Of a stretch of DNA of 64,000 nt, positions 1 to 9,847 are shown one piece after another. Every line of letters starts with the position of its first letter. Position 1 is the first letter of the stretch. The notes under the pieces are model-generated. The model was given only the letters and a program-made list of their open reading frames with translations. It did not search any database and was not told where the DNA came from. Both the position numbers and the translations under genes were made by a program. The stretch spans positions 2,232,001 to 2,296,000 of the forward strand of contig BLLK01000022.1 of NCBI GenBank assembly GCA_021927905.1. The letters are read 5' to 3'. The DNA comes from Chaetoceros tenuissimus (Eukaryota; Bacillariophyta; Thalassiosirophyceae; Chaetocerotales; Chaetocerotaceae).

Positions 1-353
1 ACAGATTTCATAATCTCTACATCTTCTTCATTTGCTTTCACAATGAAAGCAGCAGTGTCTTCAGAGTTGCGTCTAGGTGCCTTTCCTACCCCGAATAAAG
101 AAGCTGGCATATTATCCTTCAAGATGTCCTCAGATTCATCCTTAGTAGAAGCAGAATTCATCACAGGATTAGAGTTTACCGCTGGAGTTGCATTTGCATA
201 GGAGAAGGGAAGCATCACGATCGAAATAGTAGCAACCAGGAGGAGTTTCTTCTTTGTCAAAAGAAGAGATGACATTGGTGAATATGGAGCGACATTATCA
301 CCAGAAGGGAAGCAGTGCTTCTTAGATCCGTTTTCTTTCATCACGGAATTCAT
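1..353 (-). CDS. N-terminus of a secreted or membrane-anchored protein (partial, runs off the window)
   Basis: An open frame enters from the left edge and opens with ATG at 353. A second in-frame ATG at 275 starts a classical signal peptide: KKK, then a hydrophobic core, then SYANA as a likely cleavage site. From the 353 start the same segment would be an internal signal-anchor after 26 polar residues. The mature part visible (TPAVNSNP onward) is polar and acidic with no recognised domain. An in-frame stop lies upstream of 353. Only about 117 codons are visible, so no function can be given. Start 275 is favoured if the product is secreted, 353 if it is a type II membrane protein. Confidence 0.55.
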   Translation of the reverse strand, partial: MNSVMKENGSKKHCFPSGDNVAPYSPMSSLLLTKKKLLLVATISIVMLPFSYANATPAVNSNPVMNSASTKDESEDILKDNMPASLFGVGKAPRRNSEDTAAFIVKANEEDVEIMKS

Positions 354-1335
354 TTGTTTCTGAGAGAATCTCTTTTCTAGATACTGGAGCAAACTTTGAA
401 GCAAGGGAAAATCTGAAGCAAATAATCGATGGGAGCGAATCTGAGAAGATTGTGAAAGCAATTGAAGTTAGTTGGATATATTATGATGAAGGAGATTCTT
501 CTCTTCGTAGTTTTGTTCATCCAAAAATCATTACAAAGAAACCTCACCTTTTCACTATCTTGTGCAAATTAGAAAGTATCTAAGTAGAAACAAGATGTAC
601 GAATGCAGTAATAATATACTTTCTCTATTTACAAGAATAAGGTTTGTATACTGGATCAAAGAATTATGAAGTAAGTTCTACAGTCCTTTGATGTGTTATT
701 TCGTTTTTTCAATATAAACCGTTTGACTACTTTTTGGCACATATTGTAGACTGAAGTGTCTATGTTTTTTCTAACATTTTGGTAGGAAATCAGAGCAATT
801 TAGGTCTGTACCGGGCACGAATGGTACATATCTGAAAAAATCACCAATCAGAATTTGTTTGGTACAGATTTTTCTGCAAAAACTGGAAGTTTGGCATAGG
901 CTGATTGACAGGTTATGAATGAAGCTACGAAGAATAGGATTATTTGTTGTAAGTTCAAGTACGTAGGCATAGTGAAAGTTGAATAGAATGCAGAATACAC
1001 ATGCCATGCTCACCGAAGCAATCAAATCTAGAAGGTTCTTGTAGTTATGAAAAAGTAGGTGTGTCTATCATCCATGTTTTGATATATCCACAGCATCAAA
1101 CCGACAGAAAATGAACAATCAAATAATCGAACAATCAAAAATTCTATTGGTTACTTGTAGCCTTCTCATGAGGGCATAAGTATTCTCTGCTATGACCCTT
1201 CATCAGCTCTCGAGGTGAGAAGCCAACCCTTGCAATGATTGCACAATTGCTCTAAATGTTTATCAGTGCTCATCTCGAATATATAAAAGAAGGAGAAACT
1301 TTTTCTAATCCAATCAACAAATCGTAGAAGCAACA
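354..1335. other. Intergenic, AT-rich; no supported gene
   Basis: No ORF here has convincing coding character. An 84-codon frame on the minus strand at 771-1025 has no splice or start context and no recognisable domain. The right end carries the promoter of the small gene at 1336. Confidence 0.5.
1280..1288 (+). promoter_or_regulatory. TATA box of the small secreted-peptide gene
   Basis: TATATAAAA lies 48 bp upstream of the ATG at 1336, a spacing that leaves room for a short 5' UTR. It is the clearest TATA box in the window. Confidence 0.5.
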
Positions 1336-1620
1336 ATGAAAATGAGAAATAACTACCTCTTAGCACTGTTGGTTGGTTTAGTCATGGTAGATTCTGTAAG
1401 TGAAAGATAAACTAACTTTCCACAACTCTCAAAGATGAGACCAGTGTTTCTATTATTTGGTTTATTCGTTCGCTAATTTTTCTTTCAATAAAAGGGTTTA
1501 GCAAGAGAAGGTGTTAGAAGGAGACATGGCCTCAGAGGGGCAGTAGAGCAAGCTGTCATCGGTGCAAACGCAGAGATAAGCTGTTGTGGGAGTCCTTCGT
1601 CAACTTTGGCAATCAGCTGA
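1336..1620 (+). CDS. Small secreted peptide precursor, 61 residues, one intron
   Basis: Exon 1 (1336-1395) encodes MKMRNNYLLALLVGLVMVDS. The intron 1396-1494 has GTAAGT and AAAAG borders, and exon 2 (1495-1620) continues in frame to TGA. The splice completes a textbook signal peptide whose predicted cleavage is after SGLA; neither exon alone would show it. The roughly 38-residue mature peptide begins with a basic stretch (REGVRRRHGLRG) and ends with a CC pair and AIS. The basic RRR could be a processing site. No family is recognised. A TATA box sits 48 bp upstream. The gene is too short for a simple ORF scan; the call rests on the coincidence of TATA, ATG, splice signals and a completed signal peptide. 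Confidence 0.55.
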
Positions 1621-2059
1621 TAAGAAAAGCAAAAAGAGAGGAAAAGATCCGGAACTACAATTATGGAAAATGTAGAAGTCATGAAAGAGTCTTGAAATAT
1701 TACTCATGAAGTCTTGTAGAAAATGAGATGATAAGTAGGCTATTGCGTTGTCACGCAGGTACCTTAAAATGAAACATTCCCACAGTTCCAATTTTAAAAT
1801 TACAAACCTTGTATATAAAACTATAACCAGGCATAGATTTTTTCATGTTTTCTTCTCAATTTCTTCTACAATTCCGTCAAGTGATGCATATAGGATGTCT
1901 AATGATATTTAAGAAGAGTTATGACTACTCTAAAAGCTAGCGGTGTCTATATTAGTCATTCTGTGCATTGTTTATTAAGTTGGCATAAGTATCGATGTCC
2001 TACAGTATTGTACTATTACATTTGTCTATTGAAGTCATACTAAAGTGTGTGTGTGTTGT

Positions 2060-3744
2060 CTATGGTTCTTGGTTTTCGGCATTTGGAGGAGATTGATCAC
2101 TGTCTTCCATACTACGAAATGATTCGGAATGGCCAGGATACATCCCCTGAACAAAATGAACAGGGAAAGAATAAGCATTGTTTTGAAATGGGAATTGCTG
2201 TGATGGAAGCGAGAGGGCTAAGAGAAGGAATATGTTAGAAAGATGTAGGGAAAGGAAAACTCGTAGTAAACAAACGCAACGTACCTGGTATGTTGTAATG
2301 GGCCGAGGATGTAAATGTTGGAGCATTTGGATTCATCATTGGACTTTGTGATTCAAGCCTCATGGACTGCCAATGCTCACTTTCTTCGGCATTTGCTGCA
2401 TTTCCAGGAGATAGCATATGCGCAGTTTCACTGTGAGAAAGTGAAGGTGTCGAAGTACTCATTGGACTCTCTTCGTTGACATTCGTTCGTGCAGGAAGCT
2501 GTCTCGCATTTCCCAGAAAACTATCGGATGGGACAGAGTTAGGATTGACCGAAGACGGCATTTCTTGGTGATGTGGCTGTTGGTAAGAAAGTCTCATTGC
2601 CTCCATCTGCATCCTCATATTATACTCTTGGAGTCTAAGGAAATCCTCTTGTCTAGTCTGTGGATTATGCTGTATGTATGGGTTTGGCATTTGGTGCATT
2701 TGAGGATGTGGCATATACTGGAAAGAATTCATATTCACATTACTTGGATAAAAGTTGGGCGAGAAAGTATGAATCATATTTGGATTCATTTGTCCAGGAC
2801 CTGGCGACTTCTGTTTGTTGTAGGAATTGTTTCTTTGCCGATTACCTTGCGAGCTCCTTCTAAAAGAACCTGCAGCACCTCTAACATTTTGGTTCCACCG
2901 GCTTTGATTCCTAAACTTTTGTTCTGAGTACATATTCTCATCCCGAAAGGTTTTGCCCTGTCGAGAGTTTGTAGCTGTAGACTCTGACCACCTATCACCA
3001 ACAAGTTTTCCAATGTCTACAATAGAAAGATGGAGATGACTATTCATCATAGTAGGTGGTGGAGGGGTGCTACTTACTCCGTCAGGAAATGCAGCTACTT
3101 TTCCCCATTTACTGACAGATAATCGGATGAACTTTCCCTGGAAAAGTTCAATGTTACAATTTCGAAGAACAACTGCCCCCTTTCGCTCTGAAATTTCTTG
3201 AAGAAGTTGAATTTGATCGTCACGAGCACGCAATGATACTACTCCTGATTCATCTCCTATTTCACATTCAGCCAATCTTACTTGAGATTTATCGACTCTG
3301 GTCTTCATAACTACAATCTTTACATTTCCTACAAGGCTATTCATGCATGACGTCAAAAATACGTAATAATAATGAGAATTTTTGAAAATCAGAAAAGTAA
3401 AACAACTTTGAATAATGAACTTACAGGCATAAATTGAATCCTCCACTAGCAGGAATGATCCTCTTTTGATAACTTTTAATTTCACTACTTGCAGATTCAA
3501 TTATATCATCCTCTTGGTCAGAATTCTCATCGTCTTTTCTCCCTTCAGCATTTCTCAACTCTTCCATTCGTTTCTCAGTTTCGACTTTGAGAGTTTGTAT
3601 ATCTAGTTTGTTCATGAGGGCCAAGTCTACAACCTTTACATATTGAGCCTTTCTTAAAGCAACAGGCTGTCTTGGAAGAGCTATCGAAGGCGAATTTCCA
3701 ACATCACTAATATTACTTGGTATAGTTGGTGATAGAGGAGTCAT
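2060..3744 (-). CDS. OB-fold nucleic-acid-binding protein with a long Gln/Asn/Met-rich tail
   Basis: Three exons join in frame: 3425-3744, 2286-3336 (its last base is 2285), and 2060-2217; the introns are 88 and 67 bp with GTAAGT and GTACGT donors. The product is 509 residues. Residues 1-107 are acidic and low-complexity. An OB-fold follows, with the signature VRLAECEIGDESG, then VVLRNCNIELFQGKFIRLSV and SKWGKV. This matches plant and SOSS-B-type single-strand-binding OB proteins (the At4g28440-like family). The remaining roughly 300 residues are rich in Asn, Met, Gln, Pro and Ser with RG/RS patches, as in RNA-granule proteins. Likely role: binding single-stranded nucleic acid; the family is known for this, but the substrate here is inferred. 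Taking the middle ORF alone would mis-call both ends. Confidence 0.8.
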
Positions 3745-4310
3745 GTTTTACAACATATGTCTTCAATTTACTCCCTGTCAATATTCTATGAGTAAAGCCA
3801 CTGCAAGCTTCTTTCTTAAGAGTGAAAGAGCTTTTGATTGTTTCTGATGAAAGAAACTGATTTACAAAGACACAGAGGTGATTTCACAAGGGGATTAGAC
3901 ATGAATTCCTTCCTTTTTTCAAAAGCATTCGAAGACAACATGAAATTGTGGGCAAAGATTGCTTCAACCATTAATCCCAACCCGTCATGTACATAACGGT
4001 ATCTTTTTTAGGAACGGTTCCATCAAAATGTCTAGGATTGATTCATCTAAAAGCCAATTTAGCGGTTTGTAAATGAAAAATTATTGTAGTACTACCTTGG
4101 CAACAATGTGCCTCATTTCTCTGAACAGAGTTTCACGTTGATTGACGATGATGTAAATGTTGTGTGTTGATGTGGTTTGTGCTTGTATTGTATGATTCTA
4201 TATACAAACTTTGTACTTACTTTCACTTATCCACCGTTAACGTAGCATCTTTTTCGAGGAATTATCAAATTGGAAGAGACCTATTCTAATTAATAACTAT
4301 CTTCAGTGAG
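3745..4310. other. Divergent intergenic promoter region
   Basis: 566 bp between the start codons of two divergent genes. No RNA gene, repeat or ORF of note was seen. Confidence 0.4.
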
Positions 4311-4926
4311 ATGATTCGAAAAAATATGAGCCATCAATACCTTATTATTTGCAAAGCATTCTTGCTTCTTATTCTCGACTGGAATTTACAACTATCTCAT
4401 TCCTTCGTAGTGCCTTTGCCTCATCGAAAATCCGTTATGAATGCCAGCCCATATGATAAAATGAGCATGTATAGAGAGGGTAGAAACATAGTCACTAAGT
4501 CTTCGCTCCAAATGAGGGATGCTTCCTCAAGCTATTGGTTTTCTATAGGCGACAAAGTGAAAGTATGTGAAAGTGTGATAAAAGGTGGAATTGAATTACG
4601 AGGCAGAGTAGGGGAAGTTATTGAAACTTGGGAGAAATGCGATGTCGACCCTACGTGTTGTTGTGCAGAGTTTGTTGATGACAATTATGCAGTCAATGTC
4701 AAAACCTACAAGGGATGAATTCATCAAAGGTATAGAAACTTTTACACATTATTTCCACGAGGATGAACTCGAAAAAGTTGATGTCATTGAATCAAAGTCA
4801 GTAGCATTTGATGGAATGTCTTGTACAGCCTTCAAGTTGGATCAACTCAAAATGGGAGAACAAGCTCAGCGTCTTGCTGCATATGAACGTTCTCTGGAAA
4901 AGGAAAACAACTCAGAAGATCAATAA
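4311..4926 (+). CDS. Plastid-targeted small conserved protein (DUF3252-like), frame broken by one base
   Basis: The N-terminus carries a signal peptide ending in SHS-FVVP, a Phe-type plastid-targeting junction. The conserved core reads FSIGDKVKV, then GGIELRGRVGEVIETWEKC, DVDPTCCCAEFVDDNYAV, and, after a frame change, ETFTHYFHEDELEKV. From memory this is the small beta-barrel family found in cyanobacteria and chloroplasts (DUF3252-like). The first frame ends at TGA 4716-4718. The family sequence resumes in the +1 frame, so one G of GGG at 4712-4714 appears to be extra. The C-terminal extension (VDVIESKSVAFDG to NNSEDQ) is helical and polar. Either the gene is damaged, the base is an assembly error, or a +1 shift occurs in translation; the second is a strong possibility. 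Confidence 0.65.
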
Positions 4927-5148
4927 TATTAATGCAAGAATATCTTTCAGCACTTCAAGAATTTTTAAAAATGAAAAAATTGCTTTTGCGGGGGGCAGAC
5001 AGACGACAATGGATATATCTGCGTCATTGTTGTCTGTGTTTGATGTTCGTGAGTGTGTTTTGTTTGGATTATTAAGCAATCATTGAAATGGAGAAGGTAG
5101 CATTTACTAGATTATCTTGAAGAATCAACATATAATACTAGTACAAAT

Positions 5149-5760
5149 ATGCGTCGTACGGCTGAAGTTGCGGTTGTAATACTAGCTTTCAGTATCATCG
5201 CAGTATCATCGACGACTGCATTTTCACTTCACCGAAAACAAGGAGTACTTTCAACCAATGATAGAAGATTTCACTCTACAATTCCAGCCAAAATTGAAGC
5301 TTGTAGCATCGCACAGCATTCACCAAAGCATGTCCTATGTAGTCAACTAAAGAGTGACGAGAGTGTTGAGTTGGATGACATTGACAAATTTAGAGCACTC
5401 ATGGGTAATTTATATTTAGGTGCAGGAATAGCTCATGCCGCTGATTGCTTAATTGGACCGAGCACACTGATAACATCGGCTGGATCACCACCATACGAGC
5501 TTCTACCCATCGAAGGGAAAGCTCTTGTGATCCTTTGGTGTTTGGCTGGTCCAATAGCATTCTATTTTACTCGAATCAAAGAGGATACTTCAACGATCAC
5601 GTCCAATATCTTGAATAGAGCAGATTTAGGGCTCATTCTGTATGGTTTGATTGAGATTTTTGGTGCATATTTCCTACCAGAAAAAAGTTCATTATTGAAT
5701 GCAATAGCTGTTCAAGTGATTGTTTTTGGAGCATGGCAGTATTCTTTCCGCAAACCATGA
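5149..5760 (+). CDS. Predicted plastid membrane protein, four hydrophobic segments
   Basis: 203 residues with no intron. The signal peptide ends with STTA-FSLH, where the Phe after the cleavage site is the diatom plastid-import mark. After a roughly 60-residue transit region, the mature part begins near SVELDDIDKFRALMGN. It contains about four hydrophobic helices: LYLGAGIAHAADCLIG, ALVILWCLAGPIAFYF, LGLILYGLIEIFGAYF and AIAVQVIVFGAWQYSF. No enzyme motif is visible. It resembles conserved stramenopile hypothetical membrane proteins. It lies 222 bp after the preceding gene on the same strand and converges with the next. Confidence 0.7.
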   Translation: MRRTAEVAVVILAFSIIAVSSTTAFSLHRKQGVLSTNDRRFHSTIPAKIEACSIAQHSPKHVLCSQLKSDESVELDDIDKFRALMGNLYLGAGIAHAADCLIGPSTLITSAGSPPYELLPIEGKALVILWCLAGPIAFYFTRIKEDTSTITSNILNRADLGLILYGLIEIFGAYFLPEKSSLLNAIAVQVIVFGAWQYSFRKP

Positions 5761-5947
5761 TGACAAAATAATATAAAAAAGAGAAGACTTTCACATGGAT
5801 CTACTGGAACACTGAAACACATTAGTGCTGAGACATGCTTTTTCATTTTTATTCATTCTATTATATATTTTATTATTGAAAATAAGTGAAGTAAGTAGAC
5901 CAGTGGATCTTGTCGTGGTATGCTCAATATAATACTAGTCACAACTG

Positions 5948-6853
5948 TTATACCCAAAACACATTAACCGTCAAATGATGTTGTAACATATTGAAAGCAG
6001 TTGCTCCTCCCAATAAGATTGCAGTAGAAGCACCTAGATTCACAAGCATATTTGTAGTCTCTTGATCGCCAACAGCTTCAACTATATTAGATGCAACCTT
6101 TCCAGTCTCATCTACTCCAGCCTTGAGAGTCTTTTTGACTCCATCCGCATCAATATTTTTCACATTCATATTTGCAATGTCTAGACTATACGATTCTTCT
6201 GAAAGCGGTTGTCCTAATTCATATGCTGAACTTCCATCCTCTGTCAAGACATATCCTCTCGGAATAGTCAATTGAACATGAACAAGCGGAGAAGTTTGAA
6301 CAGTAGTTCCATCAGCAATACCTTTTAACCCTTGAATTTTCCCTGAAACTCCCCCATTGCTTTGAAATTCAAAATTATCAAGAAGTGGCAACGAACCAGG
6401 AATTGTTATCTTTTTTCCCTTCTTTTTCTGGTCTTGTTTCTTGTCATCGGAATCATCTTGCATCGAAGATATATATTTAGATTGAAGAAATTCCACATCA
6501 TATCCTGTAAGCTCAATATGTTCTCTACAAAGCGCTCGCCACATGACGAATGATTTCGTCCCCATTGCCTTTTCCAATTGAGGAATTTCAACTGTATATT
6601 TCGATATGTTATCTTTCAAAGCCCATTTTTGTCTGTCGCCCCATGGTAGTTCTAGATTGTCTCGTTTTTCTTTTCCCTCAACGGATGAGTCTGTATCTAC
6701 ACTTGCAGAAAGAGCTCCATGAAAACGATTGTATTTGATATTTACATTTGAGATGGATTTGAAATTCTTGTGTGGTGTGTGAATTTGAAAGGATGAACAT
6801 GTAGATACAATCAGGCCAATCGCCAACATCACCTGCGAAGGTTGAAACTTCAT
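5948..6853 (-). CDS. Predicted plastid/secretory-route protein of unknown function
   Basis: 301 residues starting at ATG 6853; the frame extends further only through a TTG. The N-terminus MKFQPSQVMLAIGLIVSTCSSF is a signal peptide with a Phe at the junction, suggesting plastid import. The middle holds LPWGDRQKWALKDNISKYTVEI and a lysine-rich patch (KKQDQKKKGKK). A beta-rich part follows with a proline-glycine turn region, and a C-terminal hydrophobic stretch (LGASTAILLGGATAF). No family is recognised. A TATATAAT on the minus strand at 6935-6942 lies 82 bp upstream of the start. Confidence 0.65.
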   Translation of the reverse strand: MKFQPSQVMLAIGLIVSTCSSFQIHTPHKNFKSISNVNIKYNRFHGALSASVDTDSSVEGKEKRDNLELPWGDRQKWALKDNISKYTVEIPQLEKAMGTKSFVMWRALCREHIELTGYDVEFLQSKYISSMQDDSDDKKQDQKKKGKKITIPGSLPLLDNFEFQSNGGVSGKIQGLKGIADGTTVQTSPLVHVQLTIPRGYVLTEDGSSAYELGQPLSEESYSLDIANMNVKNIDADGVKKTLKAGVDETGKVASNIVEAVGDQETTNMLVNLGASTAILLGGATAFNMLQHHLTVNVFWV

Positions 6854-7247
6854 CTTGTGTTTAAAACTTGGTTTCAATTATTTTTAGGGAGCAAACTCAA
6901 GCTACCAACGTCTTACTTTAGTAGCTATGGAATTATTATATATCGGCTTGACTATTGTATGCTTGAATAAGCAATAGATAGAAGGCGTAAGAAGTAATAT
7001 GTTGAATGTAGTAAAAGTAACAAAAAGATTTCTATTTGATGGGAGAAGGAGAAGCGAGAGAGAGATCAAGAGAAAATCTTTTTTCTATTTATAGCAAGGG
7101 TCTCTAGCCTGATTAGTTTCAAGCACATCTTCGCTCATTTTCGTGTTCATCTTCAGTTTTCATTCTTTTCATTTGAATAACATACTCTCGTATATCGGTA
7201 ATAATTGACACAAGACCTTCCCTCATCTTTCAAAAACTTTACAAATC
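6854..7247. other. Divergent promoter region
   Basis: The leftward gene has a TATATAAT (6935-6942, minus strand). The rightward gene has a pyrimidine/AT-rich leader. No further feature was identified. Confidence 0.4.
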
Positions 7248-8639
7248 ATGGATCTTATGGGAGATATCGGAGCAGCGGATCAGCTCATATCCGCTCGCGA
7301 AGAAAACAAAGTTCTCAAAGCTAAAGTGGACGAGCTCAAAGAAAAAGTGAAAGAACTTACATTGAACAATGCCCAACTTCTAGCTGAAGTTGAAATGTAC
7401 AGAAAAGAAGCTGCACTGCCATCCTTTTCAAATCTTGCACTGGGATCGACTCAACCAGTTGCTGTAGATGAAAAAGCAAATCATTTTATATCCTCGGGAA
7501 ATGGAGTGTATCCTTCCGATCCAGCTGTTACCCTACCGAATGTACATAATGTTGCAAATCCACTTTGTTGCAGTTTGAATAAAAATGATACTGTGTTGGG
7601 AGTAGGAGGTGCAGATAGCTATGTTTCAATCATGGCGTGGGGTAGTGCATTAGCTCCTGGTGAACAGGCATCTATTGATACTGTCAATAAAGCGGCAAGA
7701 GTAAAATGTACGGCTCCTGTGATTACCATTGCTTTTTCTAGTAAAGACGATATCGTTGCTGCTGGATGTATGGACGGTAGTGTACATTTGATTCAATTTA
7801 AAATGAATATGGGAAGAGTGGAAGCTTGGTTAGTGCAGAGTGGAATCAAATACACAAAATACATAAAGTCATTGGCATTTTCTCAACAGGGATTGTTGGC
7901 GAGTGCTTCTGCTGATGGAACTGTGCAAGTATCCAAAATTAATGTTCCCAACAAAGACGATAGTGACGATGATACAATGATGGATGAAGATACAAATACA
8001 TCTGTTGTAGAACAAGTCAAAAGCTTGCATCTCAGCGGAGCTGTTGAATGTGTTTGTTTTGTGAACGAAGGGAATACTCTATGTTTATATGAAAGAGATA
8101 CTTCGTACTTGGCTTACTTTGACATGAAAGATGACTTTAAAATGACGCAATATTCTCTCAATGGAGGTAAGTGCAAGTGACAGGGACATTCTTTCATAGT
8201 AGTATTATTTCTTCTGAATAGTATTTCTTACTCCTTTTTCTTAACTAGCCGTCACTGGTGGCTTTGATAGTCACGTTTCTTTTGCTGTGATGCATTTGGC
8301 ATTATCACCAAACGGTAAATATTTGTGCGCGGCAACAGATACATCGCGTAACATCATCATCGAAGTTGGTACAAGCAATATTGTCAGAGATTTATTTGGC
8401 CATAAAAATGATGGGTTTAGTGTCCCAAGAATTGCGTGGAGCAGCAATGGTCAATATATTTTTGGAAATACTCAAGAAACAGTAGCATCTGCGTTTGGGA
8501 TATTGCTTCGGCAAAGTTGGTAGATAGACTTCAAGGGCATGGAGGACAATTGAGAGACATCTTTAGTAGCGGAACTACTGACACCTTGGTGACATCTTCA
8601 TATGATAAATCGGTGAAGGTTTGGCTGAACAAAATGTAA
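7248..8639 (+). CDS. WD40-repeat protein with N-terminal coiled coil; one-base frame break near the 3' end
   Basis: Exon 1 (7248-8166) and exon 2 (from 8249) flank an 82-bp GTAAGT intron and join in frame. Residues about 15-65 form a heptad coiled coil (ENKVLKAKVDELKEKVKEL). The rest is a beta-propeller with recognisable repeats, such as KSLAFSQQGLLASASADGTV and, at the end, SICVWDIASAKLVDRLQGH and VTSSYDKSVKVW. Between the exon-2 start and the last two blades the frame changes at 8477-8481 (AAAC): SSNGQYIFGNTQET is in one frame and SSICVWDIAS in another, as if one base were missing. WD40 proteins are scaffolds; the coiled coil suggests oligomerisation. The specific orthologue was not recognised. 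Confidence 0.75.
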
Positions 8640-8899
8640 ATTCAACTTATAATGTAGTTTCTTTGATCATAACGAGTTGTTTCTGTTTTGATGCAATAGA
8701 TGAGAAAAAGATACTTGAAGAATAACCGTCATTTGAAGAGAACACAACATGCGAACCCCAACACGTGAGCGAGTTGTGACTGAAACTGAAGAACAAAAGA
8801 GAACCTTTTCCATGATCTTTCGACCTCGAAATGATTTGTTCACAAAAGCGATAGCAATAATCATCACAAAATACAACTTTGCTTTCATGTTTGAGTACC

Positions 8900-9334
8900 A
8901 TGAGGATAGCTAATGTGGATGGTCTAGTGACTCTCTTCTATGATGGATCAGAGCTCTACGATAAGGACCTTTACTACGAGTGGATAGAAGAAAAGCGAAG
9001 AAAGAAAGGAAATGAGCAAGATATGCAAGTATCACCAGCTTGCAGAGATTTTGTTTACGAAAGATGGTCATGGCAGCAAGTAATTGTTCTTGATGGAGTC
9101 AAAGAGATTCCAATACGCACTTTCTTAAGTTGCAAGAATATCAAGAGAGTAATCTTTTCAGATTCAGTGATTTGCATTAAAAGCTGTGCATTTATGTATT
9201 GTAGGAGTCTTGCCTATATCAAATGGTCCATCAACCTCAAAATCATTAGAGAATCTGCTTTTGCCGCATGCAATCTTTACAGCGTCTTTCTTCCACGGAG
9301 CTGTAAAATGCTTAGGTCTCGTGCATTTGTCTAA
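8900..9334 (+). pseudogene. Truncated BspA-type leucine-rich-repeat (LRR_5) protein
   Basis: From ATG 8900 the frame encodes MRIANVDGLVTLFYDGSELY, a charged segment, then PACRDFVYERWSWQQVIVLD and LRR_5 units (GVKEIPIRTFLSCKNIKRVIF, and SVICIKSCAFMYCRSLAYIKW). I recall this N-terminus from a large expanded family in Chaetoceros, whose members are normally far longer. Here the product stops after about 144 residues in the third or fourth repeat. The sequence then turns into a segment resembling the MutL relic at 10373-10443. It looks like a truncated family copy at a rearrangement junction. Confidence 0.6.
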
Positions 9335-9402
9335 CAAGGTTTTGTTCGTGAACTTTGAGCATTTGCTTGATAGCAAAACAAAGGAGTTTCCAACGCCTAT
9401 TA
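9334..9402. repeat. Diverged duplicate of the segment at 10373-10443
   Basis: Both stretches share AGGTTTTGTTCGTGAACTTT, then a looser match, and finish with CGCCTATTA. In 10373-10443 this is antisense to the MutL motif that reads KVHEQNLLVPL. The copy here lies exactly where the LRR gene stops. Confidence 0.5.
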
Positions 9403-9483
9403 CTTAGCAAATTGATGGAAAATAGCTAAAAAGTTAACTGAACGCTGTTGGCATAATTTACATTGTAGATAGTACACTTATGT

Positions 9484-9790
9484 TCAACATTTTTTTGAAT
9501 CTTAGGGCCCATGTAGAAGAAAGCTGAGCCAATTACACGAGGAATTGAATCAACAGAACATCATGTTGGACGAAATGGAAAATGTTTAATTAGATAAGGC
9601 GCTTGAAATCTAGGATTAGTGACTAAGAAAACAAAAGAATTGATACTTTATATGGAGGGAAAAGAAACTTCTTAGCTAATTCTTGCAACGTCTAGCAGTT
9701 GTTTACTGCTGTTTTTGATAATCCACACATGAGCTAAACTTATACTCAACATTTTTTTGAATGAGATAAGGCCCATGTGAAGAAAGCTAT
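9484..9790. repeat. Pair of short direct repeats (about 50 bp) and a coiled-coil gene scrap
   Basis: The segment near 9484-9530 (CAACATTTTTTTGAAT, then GGCCCATGT, AGAAGAAAGCT) recurs at about 9737-9786 (CAACATTTTTTTGAAT, GGCCCATGT, GAAGAAAGCT). Between them, 9531-9590 reads QLHEELNQQNIMLDEMEN in the plus direction, reminiscent of a SNARE-motif coiled coil, followed by stops. I take this as a gene relic; the SNARE identity is weak. Confidence 0.4.
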
Positions 9791-9847
9791 CTTGAATAAT
9801 CTCTTGTTTATTATAATATATAGCAGATTTATAAAATTAATTTTAAA

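Noticed and set aside
771-1025. Minus-strand 84-codon ORF with a hydrophobic start
   Set aside because: No domain, no splice or promoter context, Cys/Phe-rich composition typical of AT-rich non-coding DNA.
2565-2927. Plus-strand ORFs of 67-120 codons
   Set aside because: Antisense shadow of the OB-fold gene's tail, whose frame and introns are consistent.
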